A DNA stretch of 5,875 bases from an uncultured Clostridia bacterium (GTDB lineage Bacteria; Bacillota; Clostridia; Oscillospirales; Acutalibacteraceae): the NCBI GenBank assembly GCA_947629295.1, contig CANRDH010000103.1:1-5875 (forward strand), in the 5' to 3' direction. The notes below the pieces were generated by a model. It saw only the letters and a list, made by a program, of their open reading frames with translations, ran no database searches and was not told where the DNA came from. Position numbers and translations under genes: made by a program. The number at the start of each line of letters is the position of its first letter. Position 1 is the stretch's first letter. This document shows, piece after piece, positions 1 to 5,875 of the stretch.

Positions 1-127
1 AACAATATAAAAAGCTGAAAAAATAGCGAGCTATACACACCGCCGACCTTGTGGAGGTATTTTTCTGAGGTTATATACCCGCCTGATGAAAAAATATTTA
101 AAGGTACTATCTATTTTATGTTTTTTT

Positions 128-136
128 TGGTATAAT
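128..136 (+). promoter_or_regulatory. Extended -10 promoter for the CBS-tatD unit
   Basis: TGG followed directly by TATAAT (131-136) gives a perfect -10 hexamer with the TGn extension, preceded by a run of T. No good -35 hexamer lies 16-18 bp upstream, which is tolerated by extended -10 promoters. Transcription would start near 143, leaving a leader of roughly 40 nt before the CBS gene. This is the only promoter-like element seen before that gene. Confidence 0.6.
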
Positions 137-180
137 TGTTGTATTACATAGTTATATAAAAAACGAAAGGGGAAATGCAG

Positions 181-600
181 ATGAATCTGTTTTACCTTCT
201 TAAGCCAAAAACAACAGTGGCTTACCTTAATAAAACGGGCAGTATAAGACAAGGTCTTGAAAAAATGCGTGTACACGGATATACGGCAATACCCGTAATA
301 GATGATAACGGAGAATACATAGGCACAGTAAGCGAGGGCGATTTCCTCCGACATATTCTCGAACATAGCAAAGAGGGTCTTGGTGCGGTTGAGAATTACC
401 ACATTATAGATATAGTCAATGAAGAAAGAAACAGGCCGGCAAAATCAACCGTGACAATGGACGATCTCCTCCTTATGGTTATGGATCAAAATTTCGTGCC
501 CATAACAGATGACAGAAACGTGTTCATAGGCATAGTGACAAGACGCGATGTTATAAAGTATTTCTACGATAAGGATAAAAAGGCAGAAAATAATATATAA
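181..600 (+). CDS. Stand-alone CBS-domain pair protein (DarB/CbpB-like architecture)
   Basis: This 139-residue soluble protein consists almost entirely of two CBS repeats forming one Bateman module. CBS1 spans about residues 9-62, with the GYTAIPVIDDNGEYIGTVS core at 33-51. CBS2 spans about 72-129, with NFVPITDD followed by GIVTRRD near 104-123. There is no enzyme, transporter or DNA-binding domain attached, so a role as a ligand sensor that binds an adenosine nucleotide and then a partner protein is inferred from the family. Size and layout resemble the c-di-AMP-binding DarB/CbpB (YkuL) proteins of Firmicutes, but the ligand cannot be read from sequence. I chose ATG 181 over ATG 175 because the AAAGGGG ribosome site ends at 172: that leaves 8 nt to 181 but only 2 nt to 175. 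It is the first gene of a likely two-gene unit with tatD, with no terminator between them. Confidence 0.85.
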   Translation: MNLFYLLKPKTTVAYLNKTGSIRQGLEKMRVHGYTAIPVIDDNGEYIGTVSEGDFLRHILEHSKEGLGAVENYHIIDIVNEERNRPAKSTVTMDDLLLMVMDQNFVPITDDRNVFIGIVTRRDVIKYFYDKDKKAENNI

Positions 601-645
601 GAGTATATGGAATACACAACAGATATAAAGGGAAATATATACATT

Positions 646-1416
646 ATGAATATGATTTTTGATACCCATTCGCATTATGATGATAATGCATTTGATGGGG
701 ACAGGGAAACGCTCCTCCCCCATATCTTTGAAAACGGGGTTTATGCCGTTGTAAATCAGGGAACGGATATAGGCTCCTCACGCTTTGGTATTGAGCTTGC
801 GGAAAAATATGACCGGGTTTTTGCGGCGGTAGGTCTGCACCCGGAATGTCTGAATGAGAAAAGTATAAATGATTTAGAGGAAATAAAAAGACTTGCCGCA
901 CACCCGAAAGTCGCTGCAATAGGAGAAATAGGACTTGACTACCACTATGATGTACCCAAGGACTTGCAAAAGCAGATATTAACCTCTCAGCTTGAAATAG
1001 CAAAAGAACTTGATATGCCTGTCAATATACACGACAGAGAGGCACATGGCGATATGCTTGAAATACTGAAAAAATATTCTCCAAAAGGAATACTCCACTG
1101 TTTTTCCGGTAGTGTGGAAATGGCAAGGGATATCGTTAAGCTCGGTATGTATATAGGCATAGGCGGTGTTGTTACATTCAAAAACGCAGTAAAAATAGTT
1201 GAGGTCGTACGGAATATACCGCTTGAAAGAATGGTGCTTGAAACCGATTGTCCGTATCTTGCACCCGTACCGTTCAGGGGCAAAAGAAACAATTCCTCTT
1301 ATATTGAATATACAGCTCGCCGTATTTCGGAGATAAAGGGAATAACAATCGAAAAAGTATTAAAAACGACAAAATATAATGCACAATGTATATATAATAT
1401 AACAGCGGAGCTTTAG
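646..1416 (+). CDS. tatD: TatD-family metal-dependent hydrolase (putative DNase)
   Basis: This is a cytosolic TIM-barrel amidohydrolase of the TatD/YcfH (YabD) type; family members are two-metal 3'-5' exonucleases or DNases, and some act in DNA repair. Numbered from ATG 646 it has 256 residues, the usual length. The full metal set is visible: HxH in FDTHSHYDD (H8, H10), E94 in GEIGLDYH, H129 in VNIHDR, H151 in LHCFSGS and D201 in ETDCPYLAP. The RGKRN stretch at 211-215 is also typical. An in-frame ATG at 607 would add 13 residues that the family lacks and has no ribosome site. ATG 646 has AAAGGGA at 627-633, spaced slightly long at 12 nt, and places the first beta strand right after the start. 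It lies 45 nt behind the CBS gene with no terminator between, so co-transcription is likely. In many Firmicutes yabD sits beside metS or rnmV; that context is absent here. Confidence 0.93.
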   Translation: MNMIFDTHSHYDDNAFDGDRETLLPHIFENGVYAVVNQGTDIGSSRFGIELAEKYDRVFAAVGLHPECLNEKSINDLEEIKRLAAHPKVAAIGEIGLDYHYDVPKDLQKQILTSQLEIAKELDMPVNIHDREAHGDMLEILKKYSPKGILHCFSGSVEMARDIVKLGMYIGIGGVVTFKNAVKIVEVVRNIPLERMVLETDCPYLAPVPFRGKRNNSSYIEYTARRISEIKGITIEKVLKTTKYNAQCIYNITAEL

Positions 1417-1474
1417 GCTTAAAGATTATAAATATACAAATTGCATAATTTTTAATTTTTATACAATAAGTAAT

Positions 1475-1506
1475 TTCAGCTGTAGATAGATAAAAGCTGA
1501 GTTTTT
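1475..1506 (+). terminator. Modest hairpin plus T-run after tatD
   Basis: TCAGCT (1476-1481) pairs with AGCTGA (1495-1500), extended by one G-T wobble, around a 13-nt loop and followed by five T (1502-1506). The stem is short, so this is either a weak intrinsic terminator of the CBS-tatD unit or a leader hairpin of the following gene. A poor candidate promoter (TTGCAT at 1441, TACAAT at 1462, only 15 bp apart) lies upstream of it, which would favour the leader reading. No better promoter is visible between the hairpin and the GTG at 1534. Confidence 0.4.
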
Positions 1507-1533
1507 AATGTATTTTGATTCGGAGGTGGGTTT

Positions 1534-2283
1534 GTGAAAGCAGTTGTAACAGGAGCAAGCTCCGGTATCGGCAGAGATATAGCCCGTGCCCTTGTGTGCA
1601 GAGGCTGGGATGTAATACTGGTGGCAAGAAGAGCAGACAGGCTCATGGAACTGAAAAAGGAACTGGGAAAAAAGGCTAAATGCGTTCGGTGCGATGTTTC
1701 TCATCAGGAGGAATGTGTAAAACTGCATGAGGTGCTTCAAAAGGAAGATATAGAAATGCTTGTCAACTGCGCAGGATTCGGACTTTGCGGTTTCTTTACC
1801 GAAACCTCAATGGACAAAGAGTTACAGATGATAGATACCAATATAAAGGCAGTGCATATACTGACTAAGCTGTTTCTTCAGGATTTCATGATGAAAAATA
1901 AAGGATATATATTAAATGTAGCGTCTGTTGCAGGATTTTTCTCCGGTCCCATGATGGCTACATACTATGCCACAAAAAATTATGTTGTAAGTCTTACGGG
2001 CGCAATTTATGAAGAACTGAAACGCAGAGGGAGCAATGTAAAAATCAGTGCGTTCTGTCCCGGACCTGTGGATACGGAATTCAATAAGGTTGCTCATGTC
2101 AGATTTTCCACTGCGCCTATTGACAGCAAATCAGCGGCAACTGCGGCTATTGACGGAATTATGAAGGGAAAGCTTTATGTCATCCCTACATTAAAGATAA
2201 AATCGCTTAAATTTGTAAAACGATTTTTGAGCGATAAAACCATAACGCATTTCTGCTACACCTTTCAAAAGAAAAAAAGGTAG
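1534..2283 (+). CDS. Short-chain dehydrogenase/reductase (DltE-like, COG0300 type)
   Basis: This is a classical SDR of 249 residues, an NAD(P)H-dependent oxidoreductase with a Rossmann fold, expected in the cytosol. Visible motifs are the TGASSGIG nucleotide loop (6-13), ARR at 31-33 after strand beta-2 (basic residues here usually favour NADPH), CDV at 53-55, NCAG at 78-81, the active-site Asn N103 in DTNIKA, Ser S131 in NVASVAG, and the Y144-K148 catalytic pair in YYATK. PGPVDTEF (176-183) closes the substrate side. The overall pattern matches the broad DltE-like group, whose substrates are mostly unknown, so no reaction is assigned. The start is a GTG with an excellent GGAGG site 7 nt upstream. 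The C-terminus ends in a basic tail (KKKR). The next gene begins 33 bp downstream with its own ribosome site and no terminator between, so the two are probably one operon. Confidence 0.93.
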   Translation: MKAVVTGASSGIGRDIARALVCRGWDVILVARRADRLMELKKELGKKAKCVRCDVSHQEECVKLHEVLQKEDIEMLVNCAGFGLCGFFTETSMDKELQMIDTNIKAVHILTKLFLQDFMMKNKGYILNVASVAGFFSGPMMATYYATKNYVVSLTGAIYEELKRRGSNVKISAFCPGPVDTEFNKVAHVRFSTAPIDSKSAATAAIDGIMKGKLYVIPTLKIKSLKFVKRFLSDKTITHFCYTFQKKKR

Positions 2284-2316
2284 AGCGGGCGGAATTATAA
2301 AATAAAGGGTGAGTTT

Positions 2317-2937
2317 ATGCTGAAAACCGAAAGAGCAGAGGTCATGAATTTCCATAATGCGATAAGGGGAGCAAGAAATCCTCTTAACAGTTGGGCACGT
2401 TCCGACAGCTATTTTGACAAGGACGGAAATTTTATACTCGGAGAAAATGATTTATCGCTTGCTGTCCGTTTGAGAAAGGCGGGAAGCGACCACAGGAAAT
2501 TTATGCGTCAGATATTCGTTACTGTGGATATCACGGCTCCTATATATTGGTGGAAGGAATTTGATACATATAAGGTAGGAACCGTTGCAAATTCAACAAG
2601 CACAATGCATAAGATAACATCAGCCCCATTTGATATATCGCATTTCAGCTGTGACAAAATGGATAAGGAAACTTTGGAGCAAATACAGAAGATAATTGAT
2701 TACCTTGAGGTACTGAGGCTTAAGTATGTTGAAACAAAGGATAAGCAGATATGGTATGATATAATACAGCTTTTGCCTTCGAGTTATAACCAGATGCGCA
2801 CCTGTACAATGAATTATGAAAATCTTATTTCAATTTATAATTCAAGACATAATCATAAGCTTGACGAATGGCATATCTTTTGCGATTTTATAAAATCCCT
2901 TCCCTATGCAAAGGAAATAATAATATGCGAGGAGTAA
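2317..2937 (+). CDS. ThyX-like protein lacking the catalytic RHR signature (function unknown)
   Basis: This 206-residue soluble protein has no signal peptide or membrane segment. Compared from memory with Thermotoga ThyX, the flavin-dependent thymidylate synthase, the match runs end to end. AIRGAR (15-20) sits where ThyX has AVRAAR. A strand ending in TAPIYWWKEF (73-82) matches the API..RQW segment. The C-terminal LPSSYNQMRTCTMNYENL (153-170) and the Arg of NSRHNH (R177) match ThyX's LPLN, TVN and substrate-binding NLR positions. The defining RHRxxSxNExSxRY motif is replaced without gaps: RHR becomes T84-Y85-K86, NE becomes A91-N92, and the Ser and Arg become T94 and T96. Ordinary ThyX activity is therefore unlikely; a repurposed flavin- or nucleotide-binding role, or a binding protein, is inference. 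The ATG has AAGGGTGAG just upstream. The frame is intact, so this is not an obvious pseudogene. It is the last gene before a strong terminator and a likely operon partner of the dehydrogenase. Confidence 0.8.
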   Translation: MLKTERAEVMNFHNAIRGARNPLNSWARSDSYFDKDGNFILGENDLSLAVRLRKAGSDHRKFMRQIFVTVDITAPIYWWKEFDTYKVGTVANSTSTMHKITSAPFDISHFSCDKMDKETLEQIQKIIDYLEVLRLKYVETKDKQIWYDIIQLLPSSYNQMRTCTMNYENLISIYNSRHNHKLDEWHIFCDFIKSLPYAKEIIICEE

Positions 2938-2952
2938 CAGCTCCTTTGATAG

Positions 2953-2983
2953 AAAAGCGGCAGCCGAAAGGTTACCGCTTTTT
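2953..2983 (+). terminator. Intrinsic terminator of the SDR / ThyX-like operon
   Basis: AAAAGCGG (2953-2960) pairs with CCGCTTTT (2975-2982). Past one C-A mismatch, AGCC pairs with GGTT to close a GAAA tetraloop at 2966-2969. The stem runs straight into a T-tract. It starts 15 nt after the stop codon of the ThyX-like gene. The stable GNRA loop and T-run make this a convincing Rho-independent terminator. Confidence 0.9.
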
Positions 2984-3511
2984 ATCTGTTTTATTTCAAT
3001 TTTGTAACTAAATTGCCGTAGTTTTTCGCTCTGAAATATTTGGATATTTTTATAGAATAGCATTATATTTTGCCGCGCCATGTCATTTATGTATGTCTTT
3101 TTCTCAGTATCAATGCGGGATTTTCGCCAAAACACGACATTATTGGAGTATTTCCGACCTGCTTTAAAAGAATTATTTTCTTGTAGTATATTATTTAAAA
3201 TCTGTAATTTTTATTATGGAGGCAAAACTTTTACGATGAATTTATGATTAGATTTTTCACCCGACATAATCATTAAAACCCGCTTGCAATCGAGCTTTCA
3301 GCATTTTAAAGCAATTTTCCGGAATTATATATACAATAAAATGTCTGTAACCTGTTGGTTACAGACTTGTAATACTCAATTTCTGCAATTTGCACATAAA
3401 TTATTATTCAATTTTCTGATAAAGAATAAAAAGTCCTCTTATAATTGGGAAAATAGAATGATTTTGCCATCGCCTTCGTCATAATGTACAAAAGCAACGC
3501 CTCTTTTTTGG
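2984..3511. other. Long AT-rich intergenic region without a supported gene
   Basis: About 530 bp separate a terminator from a promoter. The open frames here (minus strand 3135-2842, plus strand 3284-3484) start at GTG or TTG without ribosome sites and have low-complexity translations. One of them runs through the terminator and the end of the previous gene. A GGAGG at 3218-3222 precedes only a trivial ATG reading MNL and stop. Besides the perfect inverted repeat at 3343-3366 there is a weaker imperfect hairpin at 3447-3468 (GGGAAAAT against ATTTTGCC) and a lone TATAAT at 3440-3445 without a -35. No RNA family was recognised. The region could be decayed sequence or could hold a small RNA. Confidence 0.6.
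3343..3366. repeat. Perfect 10-bp inverted repeat with a 4-nt loop
   Basis: GTCTGTAACC and GGTTACAGAC are exact reverse complements separated by TGTT. On the + strand the following bases (TTGTAAT) make a poor T-tract. On the minus strand the stem is followed by ATTTTATTG, which is better. It could therefore be a bidirectional or minus-strand terminator, a protein-binding palindrome, or the relic of a small element. No gene ends next to it on either strand, so its role is open. Confidence 0.75.
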
Positions 3512-3540
3512 TTGACATATTTACGCGACAGGGCTATAAT
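3512..3540 (+). promoter_or_regulatory. Full-consensus sigma-A promoter for the G5/3D protein
   Basis: TTGACA (3512-3517) and TATAAT (3535-3540) are both exact consensus hexamers separated by exactly 17 bp. Transcription would begin near 3547, giving a leader of about 59 nt that holds a small GCACA/TGTGC palindrome (3560-3571) and then AAGGAG (3592-3597), 8 nt before the ATG. Such a promoter predicts strong vegetative expression unless a repressor blocks it. Confidence 0.92.
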
Positions 3541-3605
3541 AGCAACATCAACGAAAAACGCACACCTGTGCATTTGCATAGTGGCGGTACTAAGGAGATT
3601 TAATC

Positions 3606-4778
3606 ATGAACAGTCAAAGGAAGAAGAAGCACACACTGCTTAAGAAAGCAGTTTCTGTTGCAGCAACCGCAGCAATTTGTCTTGGCGCAGCAGCAACGGT
3701 AGCAACTTTTACTCAGACAGTTAAGGTAACAGACGGAAAAGAAAATACTGAGAGCAACGTATCAAAGCTTGACAGCAATGAAACTTCAGTTGCAGAAGAC
3801 GAAGTAGGACAGTCAATGCTTTCAGCGTTCGGTGTGGAAAATAAAAATGAGGATATAATGGACGAAAGCAGTCTTGTAATGATAAGTGCAGAGATAAATA
3901 CAGCACTCGCCGCTTCGAGAGAATCGTCCGAAAACGAAATAAGAATTGCCGAATGGAGGTCTATAAATATTGATCTCAGAGGCAAGAAGCTCAAAAAGGA
4001 TGTTCCGGCAGGAACTGTGGCTGACGCCCTTGCTTATCTTGATATAAAGCTTGGCAAAAATGATAAGCTTGATGTTGCGAAAGATTGTGAATTGTCTGAC
4101 GGAATGGAGATCACGATCAAAAAAATAACATATAAGAATGTAAAGAAAACAGAGGTTATAGACTATAAAACAATATATAAGGACACCACGACGCTTTATG
4201 AGGGAGAAACAAGTGTTGATACCTACGGTGAAGAGGGCGAACGCACAATAGTAACGAAGGTAAAATACGAAAACGGCAAGAAGGTTTCCGAGAAGGAAGT
4301 AAGCAATGAGGTTACAAAGGAGCCTGTTGACGAGGTTATTCTTAACGGAACAGCCGAAAGACAGCCGAGCCTGATAAATACTGATGACGGGAATATCAGT
4401 GTGGATAAAGGTCTTAATACAATAACAGACCGTAATGGCAATACATTATATTATACTGATGTTATAACAGGCTCAAGCACAGCATATACTGCCGAATACG
4501 GAGCAGTGTGCTCAACAGGACGTACTGCACGTTATGGTGTTGTAGCGGTTGATCCCAACATCATACCTTATGGCTCTATATTATACATCGTTTCGGATGA
4601 TGGAATCGTATATGGCTATGCTGTTGCAGGAGATACCGGCGGATTTATATATAACGGAACGGGTACAGTAGTTGACCTTTATTTCCCGAGCCACAGTGAT
4701 TGTGTTAATTACGGAAGACGTAATGTAAGCGTTTATGTACTTAGCGGTGTTTCTGAGGATGTTACTTATAATAACTGA
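3606..4778 (+). CDS. Secreted or membrane-anchored DUF348-G5-3D domain protein (YabE/RpfB-like wall enzyme)
   Basis: This 390-residue exported protein is likely to act on peptidoglycan. Residues 1-14 are basic (RKKKH, KK) and precede an Ala-rich hydrophobic segment at about 15-36: a signal peptide or N-terminal anchor. C25 lacks a proper lipobox. Residues 38-112 form an acidic, Ser/Asn-rich linker. A single DUF348 (YabE ubiquitin-like) repeat covers about 114-173, with LDIKLGKNDK and LSDGMEITIK. A G5 domain covers about 176-248 and a C-terminal 3D domain about 290-379. The three aspartates that name the 3D domain are present: D316 in AVDPN, D343 in AGDTGG and D357 in VVDLY. They correspond to the MltA-like catalytic region, so lytic transglycosylase-type muralytic activity is the family-based inference. 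Two cysteines in this domain (C302, C366) might form a disulfide. The gene stands alone, with its own consensus promoter and a strong terminator. It lacks the lysozyme-like domain of true RpfB. Confidence 0.92.
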   Translation: MNSQRKKKHTLLKKAVSVAATAAICLGAAATVATFTQTVKVTDGKENTESNVSKLDSNETSVAEDEVGQSMLSAFGVENKNEDIMDESSLVMISAEINTALAASRESSENEIRIAEWRSINIDLRGKKLKKDVPAGTVADALAYLDIKLGKNDKLDVAKDCELSDGMEITIKKITYKNVKKTEVIDYKTIYKDTTTLYEGETSVDTYGEEGERTIVTKVKYENGKKVSEKEVSNEVTKEPVDEVILNGTAERQPSLINTDDGNISVDKGLNTITDRNGNTLYYTDVITGSSTAYTAEYGAVCSTGRTARYGVVAVDPNIIPYGSILYIVSDDGIVYGYAVAGDTGGFIYNGTGTVVDLYFPSHSDCVNYGRRNVSVYVLSGVSEDVTYNN

Positions 4779-4788
4779 TAACTGATAC

Positions 4789-4824
4789 CTGCCCGTGGGA
4801 GTCCCCACGGGCAGATCACATTTT
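4789..4824 (+). terminator. Strong hairpin terminator after the G5/3D gene
   Basis: CTGCCCGTGGG (4789-4799) pairs perfectly with CCCACGGGCAG (4804-4814) around an AGTC loop, an 11-bp GC-rich stem starting 10 nt after the stop codon. The only T-run is TTTT at 4821-4824, displaced 6 nt from the stem. That is atypical for an intrinsic terminator but probably adequate, given the stem's stability. It separates the wall-protein gene from the LacI-type gene. Confidence 0.8.
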
Positions 4825-4830
4825 CGCTCC

Positions 4831-4909
4831 GATTAGTGGCGGCGAGTGGGTCCGCACGGCATTGATGCGCCGGAAAATATCACAAGCGTCTCCAAGTAGC
4901 CGCTTCCAC
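4831..4909 (+). ncRNA. Candidate structured leader or small RNA, family not recognised
   Basis: A GC-rich block stands out from AT-rich surroundings and can fold. GTGG (4836-4839) and CGGC (4840-4843) pair with GCCG (4899-4902) and CCAC (4906-4909) across a 3-nt bulge. Within it CGGC (4857-4860) pairs with GCCG (4869-4872) around an 8-nt loop. It matches no riboswitch or T-box consensus that I can recall; there is no GGTGG antiterminator motif. It lies between a terminator and the LacI-family gene, and no clear promoter was found for either. The pairing is by eye only. Confidence 0.25.
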
Positions 4910-5006
4910 ACAAGAGCTATGGTAAGCAAACATCGGTTTATGGGCATTAACCTCAGAATTTCTTACAGAAATCGAGCAGGAAATCTTCGCACGGAGGATA
5001 CGGCAT

Positions 5007-5875
5007 ATGAAAGAACAGAAAATCAGGTTAAGCGATATTGCAGAGGAATTGGGACTGAGTACGGCAACAGTGTCCTATGTTCTGCACGGTAAGACAAATA
5101 TGGTATCGGAGCGCACCGCCCGCAGAGTTCGGGAGGTGCTTGAGGAAAAGGGATATCTTCCAATGGCGGCGGAGGTTTTGCTCGGAGAGAATCCCTCAAA
5201 AATCATAGGTGTGGTTGTCAATGACCACGAAAAATACGAAGCACATATTCTTGAGGATGCGTTTATTGCCTCAGCGCTTAATTCCCTTTCGTCAGAAACC
5301 GCAAAAAGAGGTCTGCAATTAATGGTAAAGACTGTTAAATCCCTTAATGAAATTGTAAGCTTTTCGACCATGTGGAATCTGGAGGGTCTTGTGCTTATCG
5401 GATTTTGTGATGCAGATTACGGAAAGCTGCGCAACCAGATTCGTATTCCGTTTGCCGCATATGACAGCTGCGGCGTTACTGCGGAACGTACCTGTTCAAT
5501 AAATATAGACGACAGGCAGGGCGGCTATCAGGTGGGGGAATATTTCCGTCAGTGCGGACACCGCCGTGTTTTATGCATTGCGGATAATGATGTCGATATG
5601 GATAAAGAAAGACTGCACGGCTTTCGTGAAGGCTTCGGATATGACGGTTCGGATTTTATGCTTATCCCCATGATAAAAAATGACAGAATGAAATTTTACA
5701 ATGATAATTTAAAGCTGCTCGAAAATTATACCGCAATTTTTGCAGTATCGGATTTTTATGCGGTTGATCTTATACATTTTCTTGACAGTCACGGTATTTC
5801 GGTTCCGCAAAAAATATCGGTTGCCGGCTTTGATGATACCCCGCTTTGCGGTATGGTATTCCCATCACTTACCTC
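5007..5875 (+). CDS. LacI/GalR-family transcriptional regulator, cut by the right edge
   Basis: The frame is open from ATG 5007 to the window end: 289 complete codons, so roughly 40-55 residues of a typical 330-345-residue LacI protein are missing. Residues 7-28 form the LacI helix-turn-helix (LSDIAEELGLSTATVSYVLHG), with VSERTARRV following and KGYLP leading to the hinge. L59 aligns with the minor-groove leucine of LacI, while E56 and M53 replace the more usual Ala/Arg and Asn. The periplasmic-binding-like sensor follows: IIGVVV (66-71), NIDDRQGG (166-173), RLHGFREGF (202-210), AIFAVSD (243-249) and ISVAGFDDTPL (270-280). Members bind operators as dimers and respond to sugars or other small molecules; the effector cannot be told here. 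GGAGG at 4993-4997 lies 9 nt before the start. The regulated genes probably lie to the right, outside the window. Confidence 0.93.
   Translation, partial: MKEQKIRLSDIAEELGLSTATVSYVLHGKTNMVSERTARRVREVLEEKGYLPMAAEVLLGENPSKIIGVVVNDHEKYEAHILEDAFIASALNSLSSETAKRGLQLMVKTVKSLNEIVSFSTMWNLEGLVLIGFCDADYGKLRNQIRIPFAAYDSCGVTAERTCSINIDDRQGGYQVGEYFRQCGHRRVLCIADNDVDMDKERLHGFREGFGYDGSDFMLIPMIKNDRMKFYNDNLKLLENYTAIFAVSDFYAVDLIHFLDSHGISVPQKISVAGFDDTPLCGMVFPSLT

Noticed and set aside
34..44. TACACACCGCC, similar to the 3' region of 16S rRNA
   Set aside because: The match stops after about 11 bases and the following sequence does not continue as 16S; taken as chance.
46..64. ACCT/AGGT hairpin followed by ATTTTT, a possible terminator of an upstream gene
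   Set aside because: A 4-bp stem is too weak, and no coding frame ending just before it could be supported.
83..89. CTGATGA, the hammerhead ribozyme core heptamer
   Set aside because: The bases that follow are an A/T run with no stem II and no placed GAAA or cleavage segment.
2842..3135. Minus-strand open frame across the end of the ThyX-like gene
   Set aside because: It begins at GTG without a ribosome site, runs through the terminator hairpin and the 3' end of a real gene, and shows no recognisable domain.
3343..3366. GTAACC/GGTTAC palindrome as a BirA (biotin repressor) operator
   Set aside because: BirA half-sites are TTAACC-like and spaced by about 14-16 bp; here the arms differ and the spacer is 4 nt.
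3284..3484. Plus-strand 66-codon frame in the intergenic region
   Set aside because: It begins at TTG without a ribosome site, contains the perfect inverted repeat, and its translation resembles random AT-rich sequence.
4928..4939. AAAC-ATCG-GTTT inverted repeat as a LacI autoregulatory operator
   Set aside because: It lacks the central CG symmetry typical of LacI operators, has only 4-bp arms, and no promoter was found next to it.
4862..5092. Open frame of 76 codons upstream of and overlapping the LacI gene
   Set aside because: It has no ribosome site, a very basic translation without family features, and it overlaps the well-supported LacI start in another frame.

Overview
The window reads as chromosomal DNA from an AT-rich, low-GC Gram-positive bacterium, most likely a gut Clostridia of the Oscillospiraceae/Ruminococcus type. 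The evidence is strong GGAGG-type ribosome sites, AT-rich spacers, compact GNRA-capped terminators, a G5/3D cell-wall protein of the YabE/RpfB type and a LacI-family regulator. The genus is an inference from style; no marker gene is present to prove it. All six genes supported here are on the + strand.

Layout: (1) 1-127, no gene supported, probably the spacer after a gene outside the window. (2) 128-1506, an extended -10 promoter, a stand-alone CBS-pair protein (181-600) and a TatD-family metal-dependent hydrolase (646-1416), ending at a modest hairpin with a T-run. (3) 1534-2983, a second pair: a DltE-like short-chain dehydrogenase (1534-2283) followed 33 bp later by a 206-residue protein (2317-2937). 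That protein looks by eye like a full-length ThyX (flavin-dependent thymidylate synthase) fold whose RHR signature has been replaced. A strong terminator closes the pair. (4) 2984-3511, about 530 bp of AT-rich DNA without a credible gene, holding one perfect 10-bp inverted repeat. (5) 3512-4824, a textbook consensus sigma-A promoter (TTGACA, 17 bp, TATAAT) driving a single secreted or membrane-anchored DUF348-G5-3D wall protein, ended by an 11-bp-stem terminator. (6) 4825-5875, a locally GC-rich, foldable leader of about 180 nt, then a LacI-family regulator cut by the right edge.

The genes form short independent units, not one pathway. The CBS protein resembles the DarB/CbpB type of small c-di-AMP-binding protein in architecture, and the G5/3D protein is a peptidoglycan-remodelling candidate; any link between them is conjecture. 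No mobile element, CRISPR array, tRNA or rRNA was recognised. The best candidate for something undescribed is the degenerate ThyX-like protein co-transcribed with an oxidoreductase. The GC-rich leader before the LacI gene and the isolated palindrome at 3343-3366 come next.
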